A stretch of 5,313 bases of DNA, taken from positions 1 to 5,313 of the forward strand of contig JAGLJX010000120.1 in NCBI GenBank assembly GCA_023142175.1. The letters are read 5' to 3'. The translations under genes were made by a program, and so were the position numbers. The notes under the pieces were generated by a model. That model searched no databases. It was not told the origin of the DNA and was given only the letters and a program-made list of their open reading frames with translations. Of the stretch, positions 1-5,313 are shown piece by piece; within the stretch, counting starts at the first letter, position 1, and each line of letters opens with the position of its first letter. The stretch is from Emcibacter sp. Lineage in GTDB: Bacteria; Pseudomonadota; Alphaproteobacteria; Sphingomonadales; Emcibacteraceae.

Positions 1-614
1 GGAAGAACGGCATTGCAGTTGATGCCATGTGGCCCAAGAACGATGGCCAGACTCTTTGTCAAAGAACTCAAACCGGCTTTGGTTGGGCAATAGTGAACCT
101 GACTGGCTCCACCCACCCAAGCTGATATGGACGAGACAGCAATAATCCGACCACCTCTGCCTGCTTTGATCATTCTCTTGCTTATCAACTGGCTCAGTAT
201 AAATGCGCTACGCAGATTGACCTGATGCACTAGGTCCCATGTTTCAACATCAATTTCAAAAAAATCAAGAAAGGGGCAAATGCCTGCGTTATTCACCAGT
301 ACGTCCACTTGACCCCAATGATCATATACCTGCGATACCATCTGCTCTATTTCATCTGGCTTTGATACATCTGCCTTAACCACCAGAGCCGTACCACCGG
401 CCTTATTGACCAATTCCGCTGTTTCAGAGGCGGCCTCCTCATCGCCCGGGTGGTTGATCACAATCTTGGCGCCTTTTTCCGCAAAGGCTATTGCTATGGC
501 GCGGCCTATTCCACGCGACGCGCCCGTCACCAACACCACCTGAGAAGAAAAGCCATCCGCTTTATCCATAGCAGATCTGTTGTCGGGATTTTGTTCTGTA
601 TCCGTCTGGCTCAT
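1..614 (-). CDS. SDR family oxidoreductase, L-rhamnose 1-dehydrogenase-like (3' end cut by window edge)
   Basis: Classical short-chain dehydrogenase/reductase; 204 complete codons are visible and the C-terminal part (usually about 50 more residues) lies beyond the left edge. Seen: the Rossmann glycine motif TGASRGIG at residues 30-37, NNAG at 108-111, and a catalytic tetrad of Asn133, Ser162, Tyr175 and Lys179 (YCPTK). Arg34 in the glycine motif and the lack of an acidic residue after the second strand (VIN, 52-54) suggest NADP(H). The stretches NNAGICPF, AVSSISA-VGGA and TKAGL-SL-GP-GI-CNAVLP closely resemble NAD(P)-dependent L-rhamnose 1-dehydrogenases, which oxidise the sugar to a lactone in the non-phosphorylated pathway; this match is from memory, and a related sugar or alcohol substrate is equally possible. 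The start at 614 is favoured by AAGGA six bases upstream; it gives about 20 residues before the Rossmann strand, longer than usual. Met16 (569) is an alternative start. No other rhamnose-pathway gene is visible. Confidence 0.9.
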   Translation of the reverse strand, partial: MSQTDTEQNPDNRSAMDKADGFSSQVVLVTGASRGIGRAIAIAFAEKGAKIVINHPGDEEAASETAELVNKAGGTALVVKADVSKPDEIEQMVSQVYDHWGQVDVLVNNAGICPFLDFFEIDVETWDLVHQVNLRSAFILSQLISKRMIKAGRGGRIIAVSSISAWVGGASQVHYCPTKAGLSSLTKSLAIVLGPHGINCNAVL

Positions 615-671
615 TCTTATTCCTTTTCTATATTGCAGGGTTTGTTGCCTATGCCTATAGGTTAAATATAT

Positions 672-682
672 ACCATATTGGT
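672..682. promoter_or_regulatory. Inverted repeat ACCA-TAT-TGGT overlapping the candidate -10 (possible operator)
   Basis: Perfect 4-bp arms ACCA/TGGT around a 3-bp centre. It covers the proposed -10 box of the SDR promoter, where a bound repressor would block RNA polymerase. Read on the minus strand it begins ACCAAT, the same hexamer that begins the second dyad at 708-721, which makes chance less likely, but the arms are short. The binding protein family is unknown. Confidence 0.35.
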
Positions 683-703
683 CATTGCTGGGAGTATTGT
701 CAA
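675..703 (-). promoter_or_regulatory. Candidate sigma-70-type promoter for the SDR gene
   Basis: Read on the minus strand, a perfect TTGACA -35 box lies at 703-698, followed by a 17-bp spacer and a weak -10 candidate CAATAT at 680-675. The stretch just downstream (about 661-671) is very AT-rich (TATATATTTAAC on the minus strand). Transcription would begin about 55 bases before the SDR start codon. The -35 is convincing by consensus; the poor -10 would fit an activator-dependent or otherwise regulated promoter. This is an inference from spacing and consensus only. Confidence 0.45.
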
Positions 704-707
704 AGTT

Positions 708-721
708 AACCAAAATTGGTT
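708..721. promoter_or_regulatory. Inverted repeat AACCAA-AA-TTGGTT upstream of the candidate -35 (possible operator)
   Basis: A perfect dyad with 6-bp arms and a 2-bp centre, four bases upstream of the TTGACA box. Together with the related dyad at 672-682 (centres about 37 bp apart, between three and four helical turns) it looks like a two-site operator for a dimeric regulator. The loop is too short and no T-run follows on the minus strand, so it is a poor intrinsic terminator for the deaminase gene upstream. Confidence 0.4.
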
Positions 722-745
722 GAAGTCGCGCCGAATTACAAATCC

Positions 746-1762
746 TCAAGGGAGAAATGCTGTATAGCTATCTATTTGTTCAAGGTGCTGGCTAATTTCT
801 TTTTCTGACAGGAAAGAGCCAGAAAAACTATTTTTAGCCAGTGTCACGAGATCGGCCTTGTCCAGATTAACTGCCTCGGCAACCGCAACATAGTTATCAT
901 TCAAATAACCGTCAAAATATGACGGGTCATCCGAATTGATTGTGGCTCGAAGGCCGGCCTGAAGCATGCGTTTAATTGGGTGTTCTTCAAGGCTGTCCAC
1001 CACACAAAGCTTCAGGTTGGACAGCGGGCAGACGGTGAGCGTCATACTCTCTGAGCTCAGGCGTTTGATCAAAGCCCGATCTTCCATTGCGCGATTGCCG
1101 TGATCAATGCGGTCTACTTTTAACAGGTCCAGTGCCTGATAAATATACTCAGGCGGCCCTTCTTCCCCCGCATGGGCAACGCAGAGGAGGCCTCTTTCTT
1201 TCGCGGCTTTGAATACCCGTCCAAATTTTGATGGCGGATGGCCAAGTTCTGAAGAATCAAGGCCAACGGCGGTGATAACATCCAGATAATTTTCAGCCTT
1301 TCCCAAAGTAGTGAAGGCATCATCTTCCGACAGATGACGCAGGAAACACATGATCAGGCGGGACGTGATGCCAAAATCTTTTTCGGCATCTTTCAGGGCA
1401 GCTACTATGCCCGCCATGATGACGCCAAATTCTATGCCCCTTTCCAGATGGGCCTGAGGGTCAAAGAATACTTCCGTATGCAGGCAATTGTCCTGATTGA
1501 TTTTCTTAATATAACCCATGGTGAGGTCATAATAATCTTCTTCACTTTGCAGGACATTCATGCCTTGATAATAGATATCGAGAAAATCCTGTAAGTTGCT
1601 GAAATTATAGGCCGCACGTATGTCTTCTACGGAGCCGAAGGGAATGTCGATTTTATTGCGTCTGGCAAGCTCAAACATAAGTTCAGGCTCAAGACTGCCT
1701 TCCAGATGCAGATGTAGTTCTGCTTTGGGAAGTTTTTGAATAAATTCTACAATAGATGACAT
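746..1762 (-). CDS. add: Adenine deaminase (adenosine deaminase-like amidohydrolase)
   Basis: Cytosolic zinc hydrolase of the metal-dependent adenosine/AMP deaminase family, 338 residues, a normal full length. It hydrolyses the 6-amino group of adenine (or adenosine), giving hypoxanthine (or inosine) and ammonium. Seen: HLH metal ligands His17 and His19, HAGE with His197 (metal) and Glu200 (proton donor), DHG with His221, CPLSN at 245-249, and SDDP with Asp278 and Asp279. The segment GLDSSE-GHPPSKF (167-180) and the FFDPQ-H block (99-105) are characteristic of the bacterial/fungal adenine deaminase branch (Pseudomonas and yeast Aah1 type) rather than true adenosine deaminases, so adenine is the likelier substrate; such genes are often labelled add. 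GGAG six bases upstream (1769-1772) supports the ATG at 1762. It lies 63 bp downstream of the nitrate reductase on the same strand, so it may be read from that operon, from its own weak promoter, or both. The released ammonium fits a nitrogen-supply role. Confidence 0.95.
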   Translation of the reverse strand: MSSIVEFIQKLPKAELHLHLEGSLEPELMFELARRNKIDIPFGSVEDIRAAYNFSNLQDFLDIYYQGMNVLQSEEDYYDLTMGYIKKINQDNCLHTEVFFDPQAHLERGIEFGVIMAGIVAALKDAEKDFGITSRLIMCFLRHLSEDDAFTTLGKAENYLDVITAVGLDSSELGHPPSKFGRVFKAAKERGLLCVAHAGEEGPPEYIYQALDLLKVDRIDHGNRAMEDRALIKRLSSESMTLTVCPLSNLKLCVVDSLEEHPIKRMLQAGLRATINSDDPSYFDGYLNDNYVAVAEAVNLDKADLVTLAKNSFSGSFLSEKEISQHLEQIDSYTAFLP

Positions 1763-1784
1763 AAGTATCTCCGTTTATGGTTGT

Positions 1785-1813
1785 CCTATATGTAGCGTTT
1801 TTTTTATTGTCTC
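1785..1813 (-). promoter_or_regulatory. Weak candidate promoter for the deaminase gene
   Basis: In the 63-bp gap after the nitrate reductase stop, the minus strand shows GAGACA (1813-1808), a 17-bp spacer containing eight consecutive A, and TATAGG (1790-1785). Each hexamer matches four of six consensus bases. The expected transcript would carry a short leader that includes the GGAG ribosome-binding site at 1769-1772. The A-run is a T-run only on the plus strand, so it does not terminate leftward transcription. Speculative, from consensus and spacing alone. Confidence 0.25.
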
Positions 1814-1825
1814 GTAAACCGGAAA

Positions 1826-4456
1826 TTATCGGGCGTTGGAACTTTTGACACTGGCGATAAGGTCTTTTATTTCCGGTTTGCACGACCCGCAATTGCTGCC
1901 CGCTTTAAGCAACTCGCCTATATCATCCACGGTTCTGGCAGCTTTGCTGGTAAATGCGCTCAGGATGGCTTTCTGGCTTATGCCAAAACAGGAACAGACA
2001 ATCGGCCCCGGTGCGGTGCTTGGGTCGAGAGGCTGGCCGGACAGAAGAGTGCTGTAAATGCCATGGCCCAGACAATCACTTTCAAACAGGGATTGCAGCC
2101 AGCTTCTGTCAGGCAAGGCACCTTTTCGGGTGACAAACAGGCATATGTCCAACCTGTCTTGCCGCGTGCGGGCCAAGCGTATTTGTCCGGATGCCGGATT
2201 GTCGAAGGAGAGGGTATCAGGGCTTCCCACCTGTGCAAAGAAGGGGGAAAGAAATGTGTTTTCCATCATATTACCCGCACCGGCGATTTCCAGAATATGG
2301 CAATCCTTCTGATAACTATGACACCAATATGTCAGGTTTTCCGGTGTTATTCTATCGCGGGATAACAGAAATCCGTGCCATTCGGGTGACCATTTCTCAA
2401 TGCTAACCGGAGTATGTTTCAGTTCGGGCTGACCGGAAAGCGGGTCCGTTACCGGATTGACCAGACGCCCGACCACGGCATTGGCGGCATTGCTGTCATT
2501 CCAATGCATGGACATGAAGATATGCCCCACCTGTTGTTGTTTGGTTATGCGAACACGCACCAGAGCATTGCCCCAGCGGCTGGCTATTTTGACAAAACCC
2601 TTTTGATCCAGTTCATATTTCGCCGCATCTTGCGGATGGATCGTTATATAGGGCTCATCCCTATGGCTATTCAGTCTGGGCGATTTTCCGGTTCTGGTCA
2701 TGGTGTGCCAATGGTCACGGATGCGTCCACTGTTCAGGATCAGAGGGAATGATTTATCGGGTATATTTGCGGGCGCTTGTGTGCGAACCGCAATAAAACG
2801 GGCGCGCTTGTCATCGGTAAAAAATTCTCCCTGATTAAAGAACCGTTCTTTACCCTTGGGATTTTTATTATTTACCGGCCATTGGATTGGTGCGAAGTCA
2901 ACTCCAAGACCGGAAATATCAAAATCACGGCTGCCCTTATTCTCGAAGGCAGATAGTGCGGCATGTTCCTGAAAAATATCGCCGGCAGTTTTATAATCAA
3001 AGCTTTTTGCAAATCCCAGATATCTGGCGACTTGCGAGATGATCCACCAGTCAGCTTTTGTTTCAGCGGGCGGGAGTAGAAAACGCCGCTGTCTTGATAT
3101 GCACCGTTCGCTGTTGGTCACGGTTCCGTCTTTTTCACCCCAAGCCTGTGCGGGAAGGGCGATATTAGCATATTTCATGGTGTCGGTATTTTTCATAACA
3201 TCAGATACGATCACCAGATCACATTTTTTCAATGCTTCACGAATATAATTGGCATCGGGCATGCTAACCGCGGGATTAGTTCCCATGATCCAGATGGCTT
3301 TAATACGCCCGTCATGGACAGCGCGGAACATATCCACAGCTTTCAGGCCCGGTTTTGGAGCAAGGGTTTTGGTTTTCCAGAAACGGCTGACAATGTCGCG
3401 TGATTTATCATTAAATTCCATATGGGCGGCAAGGGTATTTGACAACCCGCCAACCTCACGCCCGCCCATAGCATTGGGTTGCCCGGTGAGGGAGAACGGC
3501 CCCATACCCGCCTTGCCAATACGCCCGGTCAGCAGGTGGCAGTTAATGATGGCATTGACTTTGTCGGTACCCTGAGATGATTGGTTCACACCTTGGGAAT
3601 AGACGGTAAGGGCTTTCTCTGTATCCGCGAAAAGATCGAAAAAGGCGCAAATGTCTTTCTCTGACAAGCCACAATGTTCGGCAAGCTGTGCCGTATCTTC
3701 CCTTGCGGAAATTAAGGCCTTCTCAAGTCCATTGGTATGGTCGGTCACGAATTCTGTGTCCGTGCATCCTTTGTCAGATAAGTGGGTCAGCAGACCATTG
3801 AATAGTCTTACGTCACTTCCCGGCTTCAGGGCCAGATGCAGGTCAGCGGCATCGCAGCTTGGCGTACGGCGGGGGTCTATGACCACAATCTTGGTGCCAC
3901 GGGTTTTTTGTGCGTTAATCAGCCGTTGAAACAGAATAGGATGACACCATGCGGCATTGGAGCCTACCAGCACCACAAGGTCGGCCTGATCCCAATCCTC
4001 ATAATTGCCGGGGACTGTGTCGCTACCAAATGCCCGTTTATGCCCCATTACACTTGATGACATACAAAGCCGTGAATTGGTGTCGATGTTAGCAGAGCCG
4101 ATGAAACCCTTCATCAGCTTGTTGGCTACATAATAATCTTCGGTCAGTAATTGGCCGGAAACATAAAAGCCGATAGCATCGGGGCCATATTGTGCCCTGA
4201 TGTTATTCAGGCCCCTTGCAGTTGCGTTCACGGCATCATTCCAACTGACCTGCTTGCCACCTATTTCTGGATATAATAACCGATCTTCCAGTCCAAGCGT
4301 TTCGGAAAGGGCACCGCCTTTGGAACATAGCTTGCCATAATTGGCCGGATGGTCCTTGTCACCAATGATGCTGACATCGCCATCATCATTGGTGCTGGCA
4401 ATCACGCCGCATCCCACCCCACAGTAAGCACAGGTGGTTTTGGTATCGTCAGCCAT
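1826..4456 (-). CDS. nasA: Assimilatory nitrate reductase catalytic subunit with C-terminal BFD-like [2Fe-2S] domain
   Basis: Cytoplasmic molybdoenzyme reducing nitrate to nitrite, 876 residues, close in length to the Klebsiella NasA type. Seen: an N-terminal [4Fe-4S] motif with Cys9, Cys12, Cys16 and Cys44, then Lys46 of CSKGG; the molybdenum-ligand Cys131 in SRLCMSS; the LTGQPNAMGGREVGG cofactor loop near residue 330; a molybdopterin dinucleotide-binding domain from about 570 (LILNSGR, HTMTRTG) to about 685, including GRLVNPVTDPLSGQPELK; and a BFD-like [2Fe-2S] domain at the C-terminus with Cys821, Cys823, Cys856 and Cys859. There is no Tat or Sec signal, which argues against a periplasmic Nap enzyme. 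The BFD domain is the expected electron entry point from a flavoprotein partner (NasC/NasB type) or ferredoxin; no such gene lies in this window. The ATG at 4456 lies inside the end of nirD (8-bp overlap) with only a weak GGA five bases upstream, suggesting translational coupling. Expected regulation is by ammonium and nitrate, but its promoter is outside the window. The symbol varies between species (nasA, nasC, narB). Confidence 0.97.
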   Translation of the reverse strand: MADDTKTTCAYCGVGCGVIASTNDDGDVSIIGDKDHPANYGKLCSKGGALSETLGLEDRLLYPEIGGKQVSWNDAVNATARGLNNIRAQYGPDAIGFYVSGQLLTEDYYVANKLMKGFIGSANIDTNSRLCMSSSVMGHKRAFGSDTVPGNYEDWDQADLVVLVGSNAAWCHPILFQRLINAQKTRGTKIVVIDPRRTPSCDAADLHLALKPGSDVRLFNGLLTHLSDKGCTDTEFVTDHTNGLEKALISAREDTAQLAEHCGLSEKDICAFFDLFADTEKALTVYSQGVNQSSQGTDKVNAIINCHLLTGRIGKAGMGPFSLTGQPNAMGGREVGGLSNTLAAHMEFNDKSRDIVSRFWKTKTLAPKPGLKAVDMFRAVHDGRIKAIWIMGTNPAVSMPDANYIREALKKCDLVIVSDVMKNTDTMKYANIALPAQAWGEKDGTVTNSERCISRQRRFLLPPAETKADWWIISQVARYLGFAKSFDYKTAGDIFQEHAALSAFENKGSRDFDISGLGVDFAPIQWPVNNKNPKGKERFFNQGEFFTDDKRARFIAVRTQAPANIPDKSFPLILNSGRIRDHWHTMTRTGKSPRLNSHRDEPYITIHPQDAAKYELDQKGFVKIASRWGNALVRVRITKQQQVGHIFMSMHWNDSNAANAVVGRLVNPVTDPLSGQPELKHTPVSIEKWSPEWHGFLLSRDRITPENLTYWCHSYQKDCHILEIAGAGNMMENTFLSPFFAQVGSPDTLSFDNPASGQIRLARTRQDRLDICLFVTRKGALPDRSWLQSLFESDCLGHGIYSTLLSGQPLDPSTAPGPIVCSCFGISQKAILSAFTSKAARTVDDIGELLKAGSNCGSCKPEIKDLIASVKSSNAR

Positions 4457-4793
4457 CGGTTCCGGTTGCTTTTGCTAGGAGAGGAAACGCCAGATATACC
4501 TTGTCGCCCATAATCTGTGTCGGAATAACATGGCTACAGCCACTGTCCGGCCCAAGTACTTCGCCATTTTCCAGTGATATATTCCAGTTATGCAATGGGC
4601 AGGAGACGCTCTTGCCATGAACAATGCCTTGGGACAGTGGCCCGCCCTTATGGGGGCATTTGTCTTCTAGGGCAAAGATAGCACCCGTTGCCGTTTTGAA
4701 AATGGCAATATCCGTCCCGCCGGTTTTAACAACACGGGAGCCAAGGTAAGGGATGTCTTCCAATTGGCCGATTTCAATCCAGTTTTGTGTCAT
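4449..4793 (-). CDS. nirD: Nitrite reductase [NAD(P)H] small subunit, Rieske type
   Basis: Small subunit of the cytoplasmic NAD(P)H-dependent siroheme nitrite reductase, partner of NirB in reducing nitrite to ammonium. 114 residues forming a single Rieske-fold domain, normal length. Both cluster-binding pairs are present: Cys46 and His48 in CPHKGGPLS, and Cys65 and His68 in CPLHNW, so it should bind a [2Fe-2S] cluster. That differs from the E. coli NirD, which as I recall has lost these ligands. The ATG at 4793 sits 4 bp after the nirB stop, with AGGA seven bases upstream inside the nirB end; its own stop overlaps the nitrate reductase start by 8 bp (ATGGCTGA). This packing indicates one transcript and coupled translation. 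A stand-alone Rieske ferredoxin is the alternative, but the position after nirB makes NirD the clear choice. Confidence 0.95.
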   Translation of the reverse strand: MTQNWIEIGQLEDIPYLGSRVVKTGGTDIAIFKTATGAIFALEDKCPHKGGPLSQGIVHGKSVSCPLHNWNISLENGEVLGPDSGCSHVIPTQIMGDKVYLAFPLLAKATGTDG

Positions 4794-4797
4794 AGTC

Positions 4798-5313
4798 TTA
4801 TCCTACCTCTGCGAGGGGTTTGAATTCATGGGCGTGTACGTTGTTTTGAACGCGGTCTGCCCATGGGTCGTCCTGATTACCTTTTTGAGAAATATGGAAG
4901 CGTTTAACCAGCTTTCCACGGTTCTTTTTGTCGGCAACGATGCGTTCCTTGATGCTGTCCAATCCAACGCGTTCCACCCACGGCGCGGTGCGTTCCAGAT
5001 AATGGCCTTCTTCGCGGTAAAGCTGAATGAAGGCGGCGGCATATTCCATGACCTCTTCATCCGTTTCGACCTTGCATAACAGGTCACAGGCACGAACAAC
5101 CATGCCGCCGTTGCCGCCCACATGAAGTTCCCATCCGCTGTCGACCGCGACAACACCAAAATCTTTGATGGTGGCCTCGGCACAGTTTCGGGGGCAACCG
5201 CTGACCGCCATTTTAAACTTGTGCGGCGTCCAGCTTCCCCAGGTCATTTTTTCCAAGGCAACGCCCATGCTCATGGACATCTGTGTGCCAAAGCGGCACC
5301 ATTCCTGCCCAAC
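4798..5313 (-). CDS. nirB: Nitrite reductase [NAD(P)H] large subunit, C-terminal fragment (5' end outside window)
   Basis: The last 171 residues of the siroheme/[4Fe-4S] nitrite reductase large subunit; the complete protein is usually over 800 residues, with an FAD/NAD(P)H-binding N-terminal half and a BFD-like middle that are not visible here. The reading frame is open to the right edge, so the Met at 5280 is internal, not the start. Seen: GQEWC (the Cys is the second of the C-x5-C pair, the first lying just outside the window), SGCPRNC about 34 residues later giving the C-x3-C pair for the [4Fe-4S] cluster and siroheme bridge, then AEATIKDFGVVAVDSGWE and HVGGNGG, the typical siroheme-domain core. 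The C-terminus ends normally with DDPWADR and a short tail. It is the upstream member of the nirB-nirD-nasA operon visible here. An oddity is MSM where relatives I recall have DST after GTQ. Confidence 0.96.
   Translation of the reverse strand, partial: VGQEWCRFGTQMSMSMGVALEKMTWGSWTPHKFKMAVSGCPRNCAEATIKDFGVVAVDSGWELHVGGNGGMVVRACDLLCKVETDEEVMEYAAAFIQLYREEGHYLERTAPWVERVGLDSIKERIVADKKNRGKLVKRFHISQKGNQDDPWADRVQNNVHAHEFKPLAEVG

Noticed and set aside
450..665. Plus-strand open frame of 71 codons opposite the SDR start and its upstream region
   Set aside because: It covers the antisense of the TGASRGIG coding region, is rich in Arg/His/Ser, and has no recognisable domain or good ribosome-binding site.
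708..721. Intrinsic terminator for the deaminase gene
   Set aside because: The dyad has AT-rich arms, a two-base centre and no following T-run on the minus strand, so it cannot form a convincing terminator hairpin; an operator role fits better.
1798..1805. Run of eight T as a terminator after nasA
   Set aside because: The run is T only on the plus strand, opposite to the direction of all genes here, and no GC-rich stem precedes it.
1978..3575. Several plus- and minus-strand open frames of 70-112 codons inside the nitrate reductase gene
   Set aside because: All overlap the conserved nitrate reductase frame, have no plausible family features, and are expected by-products of codon bias.
4753..5079. 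Plus-strand open frame of 108 codons opposite nirD/nirB
   Set aside because: It lies antisense to strongly conserved NirB and NirD coding sequence, and its translation shows no recognisable motif; a shadow frame.
4798..5280. A separate 160-residue protein starting at the Met at 5280
   Set aside because: The frame stays open to the window edge and the 11 upstream residues (including GQEWCRFG) belong to the conserved NirB core, so this is an internal methionine of a truncated nirB.

Overview
All recognisable genes lie on the minus strand, so transcription runs from right to left. In transcription order they are: the C-terminal end of the assimilatory nitrite reductase large subunit (nirB, cut by the right edge), the Rieske-type small subunit (nirD), a molybdenum assimilatory nitrate reductase with a C-terminal [2Fe-2S] BFD-like domain (nasA type), an adenine/adenosine deaminase of the adenine-preferring type, and a short-chain dehydrogenase/reductase (SDR) resembling L-rhamnose 1-dehydrogenases (cut by the left edge).

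The window suggests a Gram-negative bacterium, probably Pseudomonadota and plausibly an alphaproteobacterium. The grounds are the nirB-nirD-nasA order, the NasA architecture with its BFD tail, and the closeness of the SDR to sphingomonad-type rhamnose dehydrogenases as I remember them. Base composition looks balanced by eye. The lineage is an inference from protein resemblance, not a measurement.

Layout. 4449-5313 (nirB end, nirD) and 1826-4456 (nasA) form a tightly packed operon: nirB and nirD are 4 bp apart, and nirD and nasA overlap by 8 bp. Together they encode cytoplasmic nitrate to nitrite to ammonium reduction; the nitrate transporter, regulator and any dedicated nitrate-reductase flavoprotein would have to lie outside the window. 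A 63-bp gap with a possible weak promoter separates nasA from the deaminase (746-1762), which releases ammonium from adenine and so fits a nitrogen-acquisition theme, though co-transcription is not shown. A 131-bp AT-rich gap (615-745) follows. It holds a perfect TTGACA -35 box flanked by two related inverted repeats, which look like a regulated promoter for the SDR gene (1-614).

No RNA genes, CRISPR arrays, insertion sequences, attachment sites or convincing intrinsic terminators were seen. There are no gaps above 300 bp without a gene. I found no sign of an undescribed system: this is mostly an ordinary nitrogen-assimilation locus, and the most uncharacterised element is the paired-dyad promoter region in front of the SDR gene.
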